Assembly: GCF_003086295.3 (NCBI RefSeq) | Contig: NC_092053.1 | Span: 111,493,506-111,557,505, forward strand | Reading direction: 5' to 3' | From: Arachis hypogaea | Taxonomy: Eukaryota > Streptophyta > Magnoliopsida > Fabales > Fabaceae | DNA length: 64,000 nt | Shown here: positions 22,338 through 31,231 of the stretch, in pieces | Layout: every line of letters begins with the position of its first letter | Numbering within the stretch: the first letter of the stretch is position 1 | The notes under the pieces: generated by a model | Databases searched by the model: none | What the model saw: only the letters and a program-made list of their open reading frames with translations | What the model was told of the DNA's origin: nothing | Translations under genes and position numbers: made by a program

Positions 22338-23561
22338 ATGGAGAGAGATCATATGGGTTACTACTCACACCCGAGTAGTGATTCATATCCTTATGAATGG
22401 GAAAACTACCCAAATTTAGGTTGGCAAGGTCAAAACCAAGGAAACCTCAGTGCTCCATATTCCAACTATCAAGAGCCACCACCTCCATATTCATATCAAG
22501 AACCACCACCTCTCTATCCGTATCATGAACCATCATCTTTCTACCCATATCAAGAGCCACTATCTCCCTATCCATACCAAGAACCATCCTCTTTTTACAC
22601 TTATCAAGAACCATCACCTCCTTCTTATTCATCTCAAATACCATCAGATCTTGAGTTTCTCATGAAAGAATGCTTACATGATATAAGGACAAGTGTCAAA
22701 AATATAGAGAAGCATATGCAGTCGATTATCAAGTACCAGGAAGAGGAACAAGCAAATTCCTTCCCAAAAGATACAATGCAAGATCCTATAGAAGAAAGTG
22801 AGGAAATCAATCAAAGGAGTTTATACTCCAGTGCATTAGAGAACTTTTCATCCTCACACATGGAAGAAGAGGAAGATGCAAAAACAAAGGAGGAAGATGC
22901 ACCCACAAAGGAGGAAGATACACAACCTCCCATGCCCTTGGTAAGCAATGAAGAAGAGATTGAATTAAAAGAAAGCTACCAAGAAGAAGAGGTTGAAATT
23001 GAGGAAGCTTGCAAGGAGGTGGTAGAATTCAAAGTAGAACACAAGGGAGTAGAGCTTGCAAGACCTCTTCCAAAGCCATCACCATCCAATACAACATTCA
23101 AGTGGGTAAAATTTCTATCCTTAACCCTTACTTTCCAACTTGAATATGGGCTACTAGAGACGGATGGTCAACTTAGAGCTCTTTGTGGCATTAAGAGTGA
23201 GAGAAAGATGGTTAGTGGTAAGAGTTGTCAAGCAAGGTTCAACATGGTTGCATGCTCCGAATTGAAGTGCAAAAATTGGTGTAGAGCTAATTTGAATGGG
23301 TCTAGAAGGTTGTTTGGATGCCTCTATGAGAATTCAGATTGCTTGCCACCCGGTGGGAACAATGGTGATACACAAGAAGACGGGTGTAAAAGCAAGGTTT
23401 GGGACCCTGGAATTCATTCCCACAATCAACACTCTTGGGGCCCTGTCACTTGTTTCCACTTGCTCAAAGGCGTTATGCGCCTCATTTGGGATCTCGGTAG
23501 CCATTGGAATTACAAACATTGGTGGAGATTCCTGGATCAGTACAAGCACAAGCCACCATGA
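22338..23561 (+). CDS. 407-aa ORF of the non-autonomous element (gag-derived, YQEP repeats)
   Basis: The frame is uninterrupted from ATG 22338 to TGA 23559-23561. Residues about 18-35 (YPYEWENYPNLGWQGQNQG) resemble the NLGW motif of Athila gag. Residues about 40-100 form Pro/Tyr-rich repeats (EPxxxYPYQ, period near ten residues). Residues about 105-160 (LMKECLHDIRTSVKNIEKHM) align with MMRSFMQETRASIRNLEVQM in the gag of the 42-53 kb element. A Glu-rich acidic stretch and a Cys/Trp-containing tail (RKMVSGKSCQARFN ... WRFLDQY) follow. No enzyme motifs are present. It is probably a modified gag C-terminal product kept by the element. That it is intact is notable. Confidence 0.7.
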   Translation: MERDHMGYYSHPSSDSYPYEWENYPNLGWQGQNQGNLSAPYSNYQEPPPPYSYQEPPPLYPYHEPSSFYPYQEPLSPYPYQEPSSFYTYQEPSPPSYSSQIPSDLEFLMKECLHDIRTSVKNIEKHMQSIIKYQEEEQANSFPKDTMQDPIEESEEINQRSLYSSALENFSSSHMEEEEDAKTKEEDAPTKEEDTQPPMPLVSNEEEIELKESYQEEEVEIEEACKEVVEFKVEHKGVELARPLPKPSPSNTTFKWVKFLSLTLTFQLEYGLLETDGQLRALCGIKSERKMVSGKSCQARFNMVACSELKCKNWCRANLNGSRRLFGCLYENSDCLPPGGNNGDTQEDGCKSKVWDPGIHSHNQHSWGPVTCFHLLKGVMRLIWDLGSHWNYKHWWRFLDQYKHKPP

Positions 23562-23609
23562 CAAAAAGCTCACAACATGTCCAACTTAAGGACTTTAACT
23601 AAAAGTGCT

Positions 23610-23629
23610 TGGTGGGAGACAACCCACCG
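23610..23629 (+). other. conserved RNA hairpin downstream of the ORF
   Basis: TGGTGGG, loop AGACAA, CCCACCG: seven pairs including one wobble, 48 bases after the stop codon. The counterpart at 45610-45631 in the Athila-like element keeps the pairing with different bases (see findings). Confidence 0.75.
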
Positions 23630-23789
23630 TGGTATGATCGTTCTTTTTTATTCTTAGTTGTTTTTCGTAGTAGTAGTTTTTACTTATTTGATTTTTATTA
23701 AGTTCTTACTAATTTTCTGATCGTACAGCTATTTTATCACAGGAACCGAACACCTCAGGCTATTTAAAAAAAAAAGAGAAGAGAGGCAC

Positions 23790-24205
23790 ACGACGCGATC
23801 GCGTCATTGACGCGAACGCGTCAACCAAGCGTGCGTGAAAAATAAATTTGAACAGAGAGTTGCGCGGGAGTGGCGCAAGAACGATGCCTCTAGCACAAAC
23901 AAGCCCACGCGGACGCATGGCTCACGCGACCGCGTCATTCATGATTTTTGCCACTTCACGCGACCGCGTCATCCACGCGGACGCGTGACCCGAAAAATCG
24001 ACATAAAAGGTGTCTGGACAGAGAGTTAAGCTGGCTTGAGGCAAGAAGTGTGCTAAAAGCACAAATTTGGTCACGCGGACGCGTGCCCGACGCGTCCGCG
24101 TCATTTGCATACATGGCCATCCACGCGGACGCGTGCCTGACGCTAACGCGTCATTATGAAGAACGCGCGACGTACACGATCGCGTCATTGACGCGAACGC
24201 GTCGC
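23790..24205. repeat. array of ACGCG-NN-CGCGT dyads (internal, nested element)
   Basis: About ten 12-bp dyads such as ACGCGATCGCGT, ACGCGAACGCGT, ACGCGACCGCGT and ACGCGGACGCGT occur in roughly 400 bp of otherwise AT-rich DNA. Similar arrays lie in both LTRs and in the related element. Confidence 0.85.
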
Positions 24206-24324
24206 TTGCGCCGCCCAATTTTCTTCTCTCTCTCTCCCAATCCTAATTCTCTCTTGTTCTTTTATCCTTTTATTTCTTTTTCTTTCTACATAATAATTTA
24301 TCTCTTTCTATTTTCAGTTCTTCT

Positions 24325-24361
24325 TTGCTTGAGGACAAGCAAACCTTTAAGTTTGGTGTTG
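24325..24361 (+). other. 37-nt hairpin module, internal copy (nested element)
   Basis: TTGCTTG-AGGA-CAAGCAA forms a perfect 7-bp stem with a tetraloop. It is followed by six variable bases and AAGTTTGGTGTTG. A second copy abuts the 3' LTR at 25577. Confidence 0.8.
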
Positions 24362-25576
24362 ACGCTTCGCTTAGAAGTTTTCTGTTTATTCCTATAGCAC
24401 CAAAAGGGAGGCAAATCATCATCACGGAGGAGCACAACATGAAGAATAAAGCGACCGCTAGGATAATTAAGGTGGTTGAGTTCCTTTCATTTTTTCCTCT
24501 CTCTTTTTCTGTTATGTTCCGGTTTCCTGTTATTTTGCTTTGTTTGTTGCATGATCCTTTATTAGTTAGAATCCTAGGACTAGTTTAGTTTTCCTATTGC
24601 TTTAATTCTGAAAAGATGTCTCATGTATTACTCACTGAGCTTAAATCAAAAATAAAAAAAATATAGGAGTGATATATTGTATGAGAAAGTGGGTCTATAT
24701 TGAATAATAGTCTTATTTACTTAAATGTGGTGGTATTTTCTGTGATTCTGAATGTATGACATGAACAGTGCATATTTTTTGATAGTGAAGTTTATGAATG
24801 TTAAAATTGTTGGCTCTTGAAAGAATGATGAAAAAGAGAAATGTTATTGATAATCTGAAAAATCATAAAATTGATTCTTGAAGCAAGAAAAAGCAGTGAA
24901 AAACACAAAGCTTGCAAAAAAAATAAAAAAATAAAATAAAAATAAAATAAAATAAAGAAAAAAAAAAGAGAAAAAGAAAAGGCAAGCAGAGAAAAAGCCA
25001 ATAACCCTTTAAACTAAAAGGCAAATGGGTAAAAAGGATCCAAGGCTTTGAGCATTAATGGATAGGAGGGCCCAAAGGAATAAAATCCTGGCCTAAGCGG
25101 CTAAATCAAGCTATCCCTAACCATGTGCTTGTGGCGTGAAGGTGTCAAGTGAAAAGCTTGAGACTGAGCGGTTAAAGTCGTGATCCAAAGCAAAAAGAGT
25201 GTGTTTAAGAACTCTGGGCACCTCTAACTGGGGACTCTAGCAAAGCTGAGTCACAATCTGAAAAGGTTCACCCAGTTATGTGTATGTGGCATTTATGTAT
25301 CCGGTGGTAATACTGGAAAACAAAATGCTTAGGGTCACAGCCAAGACTCATAAAGTAGCTGTGTTCAAGAATCAACATACTGAACTAGGAGAATCAATAA
25401 CACTATCTAAATTCTGAGTTCCTATGGATGCCAATCACTCTGAACTTCAAAGGATAAAGTGAGATGCCAAAACTGTTCAGGATTACAATTGTAAACCCCG
25501 CTATAAGAGAAGACATGGGCTTAATCGAACTCTCATTCTCATGCAAATTCACATCCTAAGCTTATATTAGTGTTGG
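24362..25576 (+). other. 3' untranslated region of the nested element
   Basis: No ORF of note. Segments such as TGTATGACATGAACAGTGCATA and GGTGGTATTTTCTGTGATTCTG recur (reverse-complemented) at about 44390-44450 in the Athila-like element, showing common ancestry. A poly-A-rich block (24918-24975) is present. Confidence 0.7.
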
Positions 25577-25613
25577 TTGCTTGAGGAAAAGTAACAGTTT
25601 AAGTTTGGTGTTG
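25577..25613 (+). other. 37-nt hairpin module, LTR-adjacent copy (nested element)
   Basis: It ends exactly at the first base of the 3' LTR (25614), where the polypurine tract is expected. The stem is slightly degenerate (TTGCTTGAGGAAAAGTAA) and is followed by CAGTTT and AAGTTTGGTGTTG. Confidence 0.8.
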
Positions 25614-27050
25614 TGATGCGTGAGCATCTTGTCTATCTTTTCCTAGTGAATTTGCATCTAAACTGTTGAATTTAATTAAGAATTAATTATATTTTAGCCA
25701 CTATGGATGCTATTTTGAGTTTTGTGAAATTTTATTTATTTTAGGTAGCATTTGGCGGAATTTGATGGAGTTTCTGCAAAGAAAGAGAAGAAGCCAAGGA
25801 GATGACCAGCGAATACCGACGCGGACGCATGGCTCACGCGACCGCGCGGAATGGAGGAAATCGCAATGACGCGATCGCGTGCCTGACGCGATCGCGTGGA
25901 CTGGAATCTGCACAAATGACGCGAACGCGTGGACGACGCGGACGCGTCACATGAGCGATCTGCATAATTGACAGAAAATGCTGGGGGCGATTTCTGGGCT
26001 GTTTTAACCCAGTTTCCAGCCTAGAAAACACAGATTAGAAGCTGCAGCATGGACAATTCAAGTGGTCCCCATCCATCCATTGAAGATTTGATTATTTAAA
26101 TTAATTCAAATTTAAATTCAAATTTTAATTCTAAGAAAAGATATTATTTTAATTTTTAGTTTTAGATATTAGATTTTAAATTTATTAGGATTAGTTATAA
26201 AAAGGGAGAAACTTTCCTTCCTTTGTAGAGGTCCTGGGGAGATTCCACCTCATCCCAGGGAACATAATTGACAATCCTAATTTTCTTTCTTTTCTATGAG
26301 CAACTAAACCTCCACTGTTAAGGTTAGGAGCTCTGTCTATTTGTATGGATTGATTTTATTGCTTTTTCTATTTTAATTTATGTATGGATTTATAATTTAA
26401 GAATTGTTTTCGCTCTTTATTTTATGAATTTGGGTGGAACGGAAGTATGACCCTCTTTCTATTTGAGTTCTTGTAAAACTTGGAAAAGCTCTTTACTTGA
26501 ACAACAGCTTGAATATAATTTCTCTTAAATTTTAATTATCTGGATTTAACAGGATACGTGACATATAATCCTTTCATTTTTGGGTAATTAGAGTTTTTGT
26601 GGCATATAAACTAGAAATTGATTATCACCCTCTAATTGGAATTAATTGACCAAGGAATTGGCAGTTAAGGAATTTTAGGAGAGACTAGGATGGTCTAAGG
26701 AATTAGGGTCTAGTCACATACAGTTTGCCATAAATTAAATCCTGCATAATTAAATTAGTTAGTAAGAAAAGTTAATCCGGAAAAATAGATAACTCTGAAA
26801 CCTTAACTATTTTCTCCATATTTTATTCCCAACTTATTTATCTGCCTATCTTTAATATTTTTTATATTGTTTAATGTCTTTTATACTGCATCTCAACACT
26901 ATTTTCTATTTGTCTAACTAATTCTATCAAATGCTATTGTTGTTTAATCCATCAATCCTCGTGGGATCGACCCTTACTCACGTAAGGTATTACTTGGTAC
27001 GACCCGGTGCACTTGCCGGTAAGTAAGTGTGGTTGTAAATTACCGCACCA
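25614..27050 (+). repeat. 3' LTR of the nested element
   Basis: 1437 bp, the same length as the 5' copy. TATA box at 26196; ACGCG dyads at about 25817-25947. Confidence 0.95.
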
Positions 27051-27520
27051 CCAATATTTCTCTAACAAAGGATCTTTTACCTGGTATTCGCCCTTGATTT
27101 GATGTACTACAAGTGATGAGTCACAGAAGACTGTTATCTGGGGTATTCTGAGTTGTTGGGCTAGCTTCAGTCTTGCTAGCAAAGCTTCATACTCTACTTG
27201 GTTGTTACTTGCATTGAATCGGAATTGTAGTGATTGCTCGGCTATCACTTTCTCTCCCTCTTTTAGCAGTACCCCAGCTCCACCTTTTTCTTTGTTTGAT
27301 GCTCTGTCTACATGTATGCTCCAGCTGGCTGTTGTGTGTTGGGTCTCATTGGTCATCTCCGACACGAAGTCAGCGAGCACTTGTGACTTCAGGGCTTTCC
27401 TCGACTCGTACTTAATGTCAAACTCGGATAGCTCGATTGACCACTTTAATAGACGTCCAGCGAGCTCGGGTCTGGTTAATATTTGCCTTAGTGGTTCGTC
27501 TGTTCATACTATGATTGTGT
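27051..27520 (-). pseudogene. second RNase H-like domain of the Tat pol
   Basis: The minus strand reads SWSIHVDRASNKEKGGAGVLL, NNQVEYEALL and ITVFCDSSLVVHQIKGEYQV. These are the Asp, Glu, Asp positions of an RNase H fold distinct from the classical Ty3 RNase H. A second RNase H is typical of the Tat lineage. The family usually has VDGAS where this copy has VDRAS. The domain is cut by the nested element at 27051. The flanking reading frame resumes in phase on the far side (20284). Confidence 0.8.
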
Positions 27521-27827
27521 GGCTTTGAAAGTAATGTCGTAGCCTTCTTGTCGTGGTGACTAGCGCCAGTGCTAGCTGCTCTATCTTCGGATACCTTGCT
27601 TCTGTTGGTTGTAAGACCTTGCTTATGAAATATACTGGGTTTTGCTGTTTTCCTGTTTCCATCACTAGGACCGAGCTTATGGCATGGTTAGATACTGATA
27701 AATATAGGTACAACGGCTTACCTGGCTCTGGTCTCTGGAGTATTGGCGGTGACGTTAAGAGCTGTTTGAGTTCCGTGAAGGACTTTTCACATTCGTCTGT
27801 CCATGTGAATTTCTTTCCCTTAGAGAA
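27504..27827 (-). pseudogene. RNase H (classical) of the Tat pol
   Basis: It reads FTWTDECEKSFTELKQLLTS, then YLYLSVSNHAISSVLV and EARYPKIEQLALALV, the retrotransposon RNase H order. It is separated from the reverse transcriptase by one TAG (27828-27830) and from the next domain by one TGA (27501-27503). Both look like single-base nonsense changes within a once continuous frame. Confidence 0.85.
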
Positions 27828-27830
27828 CAT

Positions 27831-28525
27831 CTAGAAGAAATGATAAGATCGGTTTGCCACTGCAGGTAGGAATCGTGATAAGGCGGCTATTCTGCCTGCT
27901 AATTGCTGGACTTCTTTTACTGTTTTTGGGCTTGTCATGGTCAGTACTGCGTTGCATTTTTCTGGGTTGGCTTCTATACCTCTTGAGGTTAGCATGAAGC
28001 CAAGGAATTTCCCTCCTTGGACTCCGAAAGCACATTTGTCTGGGTTGAGCCTCATGTTATATGCTCGGAGTTGGTTGAAGACTTCTATAAGGTCGTCACA
28101 GTGTGACCCTTGCGCAGGCGTTTTTGCCACCATATCATCTACATAGACTTCCACGTTCCTTCCTATCTGTTGTTGGAATACTTTGTTCATTAATCTTTGG
28201 TATGTCGCACCTGCATTCTTTAAGCCAAAAGGCATTACCTTGTAACAAAAATTGCCATGTTCTGTTATGAACGCTGTTTTGCTTTGGTCTTCTGGGTGCA
28301 TCATAATCTGGTTATAACCAGAGTATGCATCCATAAAACTCAAAGCTTTGAAACCAGAAGCATTATCAACTAACTTATCAATGCAAGGTAATGGGTATGC
28401 ATCTTTAGGGCAAGCTTTGTTTAGATTTGAAAAATCGACGCACATGCGCCATTTACCTGAAGTTTTTCTTACCATTACCACGTTTGATAGCCATGTGGTG
28501 AAGCGAATTTCCCTGATGAAACCTG
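27831..28525 (-). pseudogene. reverse transcriptase of the Tat pol
   Basis: Clear RT motifs: MCVDFSNLNKACPKDAYPLP, FMDAYSGYNQI, MPFGLKNAGATYQRLMN and the catalytic VEVYVDDMVAKT, followed by the thumb-connection segment ANPEKCNAVL. The frame enters from the protease part through a one-base frameshift near 28530 and ends at TAG 27828. Confidence 0.9.
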
Positions 28526-29215
28526 CGTGAGGAGCTTCTTGGTCTCCTCAAGTGCTGCTTGTTTCTTCTCTTCTCCGAGGTTTCTCTTCTTTTGTGCCAC
28601 TGGTCGAACTGTTTTGTCAATTGCCAATTTGTGGCAGATGACTTCTGGGCTTATTCCTGGCATGTCGTCTGGTGTCCATGCGAATAGGTCGGCATTTTGG
28701 CGCAGTATGTGCACAAGTCTTGTTTGTTCATTCCCTTCTAGTGCTTCTCCGATGTGTGTGTATTGCTTTTCGTCTGCTGTTAGTGTTAGTTTGTGAAGGT
28801 TGTCCATTGGCCGAGGTCTGTCGCCGAGGTCTTCTCTTGGGTCGAGATCGACTAACACTGTGGCGTCATCCGAGCTGTGTATGGATTGGACCTGGGGCCG
28901 AGTTATCTCATTCGCATGGTCTCGCTTTAGACACGCATTGTAACACTGCCGAGCTTCTTGATGGTCGGCGTAAACTGCAGCTATCTTGTTTTCCTGCACC
29001 GGAAACTTAACACACAAGTGTAATGTGGACACCACCGCTCTGAATATATTCAAGGCGGGTCTCCCGATTATAATATTATAAGGGCTATAACAGTCTACTA
29101 TTAAGTATTGAATATCAATGGACTTTGACATAGGGGTCTCTCCCATTGTAGTCCTCAGCCATATATGTCCTATGATGGGGACTCTTTCTCCGAGGAGGGC
29201 TGTATCATTTTTTCT
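28526..29215 (-). pseudogene. protease C-terminal part and linker of the Tat pol
   Basis: The continuation of the aspartic protease reads YLIVDCYSPYNIIIGRPALN (the family's conserved IIGR.LN flap/end motif), then a linker rich in Asp and Arg up to the RT. The protease active site itself lies at the end of the gag frame; a frameshift at an A6 run near 29217 separates the two. Confidence 0.8.
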
Positions 29216-30693
29216 GACAATTGCATCTTTTTAAAGGTAGAATAAAATAAGACATCAGCGCTACTACCTGGGTCTAGCAGTGTTTTTCTTACCAACAGCT
29301 CTCTGACCTGGATGGAAATCACCACTGGGTCGTCAAGGTTAGGGCTTGCCGATATGAAGTCTGATTGATTGAAGGATATAGTGACATCTGGGTCTTCCTC
29401 CTTCTTTGGCTGCAGGGTTCCTTCGATCGCCAACATCGCCCTATAACTTCGTTTTTTGGCCGAGCTTGTTTCACATCCGCCTGCATATCCTCCTGATATG
29501 TGGCTGATGATGCCTCTTGGTGGATCAGGGATTGTTTGCTCTTTTTTGTTCTTATCTGTCGCTGTTTGTTTGTTTCCTTCCCTGTCCGAGCTTGCTCTTC
29601 TGGCTTTCTGGCTCTCGACGTATTTGTCAAGAAGTCCTTGTCGCGCCAGCCTTTCTAGAAGGTCTTTCGCGACAATGCAGTCGTCCGTTGTGTGGCCGAA
29701 CTTCTGGTGGAAGGCGCAATGCTTGCTCCTATCCACAAACCTTTGGTCTTGGTAGTTTCCTGTCCGAGCTGGTGGCTTCACGATTTTGGCATTCAGAATT
29801 TCTTTTATGATGTTCTCTCTCTTGGTATTGAATCTGGTATACCTGTTGTATTTTGGTGTGAGCTTGAAAGGCTTCTTTGTATCCTTGTTGCCTGGTGATC
29901 GGAATATTTTTTCCTCATCCCTCTTTTGTGGTTGTCTATCCGGTTTTTGGGCCTCGCGGAGCTCTTCAATCTCCATTTGACCCACAGCCCTCTCTCGGAA
30001 CTCCTCTAGTGTTCTTGGTTTTGTTATCGCAATGGTTTCTCGGAATTTGCCTGGTCGGAGGCCAGCCTTGAGAGCATGAAGGTGGACAGCCGGATCCAAG
30101 TCTTGGATCTCCATGGTAGCCTCGGAAAACCTGGTCATGTAATTCTTTAAACTCTCATGTTGGCCCTGCTTGATTGTGCCTAGGTAGTTTGATCCATGGA
30201 CATAAATTCTGGATGCAGCAAAGTAATCAATAAAGGATCTCGCCAGTTCCTCAAAGGAGGAGATCGAACCTGCAGACAATTTAGAAAACCACAGTAGTGC
30301 AGCACCATCAAGATAAGTAGGAAAAGCCCGGCAAAGTACAGGCTCATTGTTAGCGCCATTAAAAAACATCATGGATTGGAACTTTTTGATATGAGCTCGG
30401 GGGTCACCGAACCCCTTGTACGGTTCCAGTGCTGTAGGTAATACAAAGTTCTTCGGCATCTGGAACTTAGTGATCTCGTCGGAAAAGGGGTTTTCGAGGG
30501 TGAGCTTCTCCTTTGGTGGAGTGATATTCAGGGGATCTGCATTGCCCTGCGTCGAGCTTTTAGAGCTTTCTCCTTCGTGCTTTCCGTTGTTCTGTGCAGA
30601 GAGCTCAGCTATCTTCCGTACCTCCGCCTGGAGCTCGGCGATCTGAGCTAAGAGCTCTGCCTGTGTGGGTTGGGGGTTCCCGTTGTCAGCCAT
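29170..30693 (-). CDS. Gag (capsid-nucleocapsid) plus protease active site of the Tat element
   Basis: ATG at 30693-30691 (MADNGNPQPTQ) opens 507 codons. Near the start is a Leu/Glu heptad stretch. The retrotransposon gag domain follows: FPTYLDGAALLWFSKL, then EELARSFIDYF, then LKNYMTRFSEA and LHALKAGLRPG. A zinc-finger-like CAFHQKFGHTTDDC follows. The protease motif LLDPGSSADVLF lies about 30 codons from the end. The normal family form would continue in frame into the protease. Here the frame shifts at an A6 run near 29217 and stops at 29170. Gag itself appears intact. Confidence 0.85.
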   Translation of the reverse strand: MADNGNPQPTQAELLAQIAELQAEVRKIAELSAQNNGKHEGESSKSSTQGNADPLNITPPKEKLTLENPFSDEITKFQMPKNFVLPTALEPYKGFGDPRAHIKKFQSMMFFNGANNEPVLCRAFPTYLDGAALLWFSKLSAGSISSFEELARSFIDYFAASRIYVHGSNYLGTIKQGQHESLKNYMTRFSEATMEIQDLDPAVHLHALKAGLRPGKFRETIAITKPRTLEEFRERAVGQMEIEELREAQKPDRQPQKRDEEKIFRSPGNKDTKKPFKLTPKYNRYTRFNTKRENIIKEILNAKIVKPPARTGNYQDQRFVDRSKHCAFHQKFGHTTDDCIVAKDLLERLARQGLLDKYVESQKARRASSDREGNKQTATDKNKKEQTIPDPPRGIISHISGGYAGGCETSSAKKRSYRAMLAIEGTLQPKKEEDPDVTISFNQSDFISASPNLDDPVVISIQVRELLVRKTLLDPGSSADVLFYSTFKKMQLSEKMIQPSSEKESPS

Positions 30694-30766
30694 ATCCGAG
30701 GATAAGGAATCCTGCAAAATAGAGTAAGATACTAAATAAAATGGATGGTGAGGTCAGATATATTCG

Positions 30767-30785
30767 GGCCCCATGGTGGGCGCCA
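30767..30785 (-). other. primer binding site, tRNA-Lys type (Tat element)
   Basis: On the minus strand, two bases inside the 5' LTR, TGGCGCCCACCATGGGGCC matches the complement of the 3' end of plant tRNA-Lys(CUU) as I recall it, with one internal mismatch. It differs from the tRNA-Asp type sites of the two Athila-like elements. Confidence 0.65.
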
Positions 30786-30787
30786 AG

Positions 30788-31231
30788 TGTTTCGTCCTGA
30801 CACTGGGATGGCCGAGCTTTAGCTGCTCCGAGCAAATGGTCGTCAGAGAGGAAGAGCTATACGTCGGCCTGAATAAAACACCGCAGCGGGAATACCTGCA
30901 GAAGATACTCCGACACTCAAGTCAATAAGGATCTTAAATCAATCAAAGTAAGAAATAGAAGATTGAGAGTGAGAGAACCTGACTTTTGGCCGAGGATATT
31001 AGCTCGGCTTTATAGGAGTTGTTTTACCGTTTATTGTGGATAAGTCCTAGTTTGTAGGTTGATTATGATATTTCTGTTTTAGGTGTGTTTGAGCACGTTT
31101 CTTATTTTCGAAGGGGTGAGGCCGAGCTTATCGGCCTGAGTGCCGAGCTTATCGGGCAGTTGGCGTGAGGCCGATCTAGGTTGCTCACTTGCTGAGTTTT
31201 TCGGGCGGCCGAGGTTTGAGATAACGTATCA
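30788..31231 (-). repeat. 5' LTR of the Tat element
   Basis: 444 bp, the same length as the left copy, followed by the AATAG duplication at 31232-31236. Confidence 0.93.

Larger units (their letters stand above)
20290..27050 (+). mobile_element. non-autonomous Athila-like LTR retrotransposon nested in the Tat element
   Basis: Two LTRs of 1437 bp each (20290-21726, 25614-27050) start TGATGCGTGAG and end CCGCACCA, and are bounded by CCAAT duplications. I count about 27 differences between them by eye, near 2%, fewer than the host element's LTRs, as expected for a later insertion. The internal part has a tRNA-Asp-type primer site, one ORF (22338-23561) and a long 3' untranslated region. There is no protease, reverse transcriptase, RNase H or integrase. 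Its LTRs, gag-like segment and 3' region match the element at 42224-52870, which is of the autonomous type. Similar autonomous/non-autonomous pairs (FIDEL/Feral) are known in Arachis; assignment to them is my inference. Confidence 0.9.
15601..31231 (-). mobile_element. Ty3/Gypsy LTR retrotransposon, Tat lineage, 15.6 kb with nested insertion
   Basis: Two 444-bp LTRs (15601-16044 and 30788-31231) start TG and end CA, and are flanked by the 5-bp duplication AATAG (15596-15600, 31232-31236). By eye I count about 15 differences between the LTRs, roughly 3.4%. On the minus strand the order is primer site, gag, protease, reverse transcriptase, RNase H, a second RNase H-like domain, integrase, antisense gene, polypurine tract. 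The second RNase H and an extra ORF before the 3' LTR are hallmarks of the Tat/Ogre-type lineage. Without the 6761-bp nested element and one 5-bp duplication it would be about 8.9 kb. The pol frames have several lesions, so this copy is not autonomous now. Confidence 0.93.

Noticed and set aside
22338..23561. The 407-aa ORF as a cellular proline-rich cell-wall protein
   Set aside because: It lies between LTRs at the gag position, lacks a signal peptide, and part of it aligns with the gag of the related element.
15601..31231. CRISPR-like direct repeats
   Set aside because: The long direct repeats are LTRs with TG/CA ends and target-site duplications. This is plant nuclear DNA.
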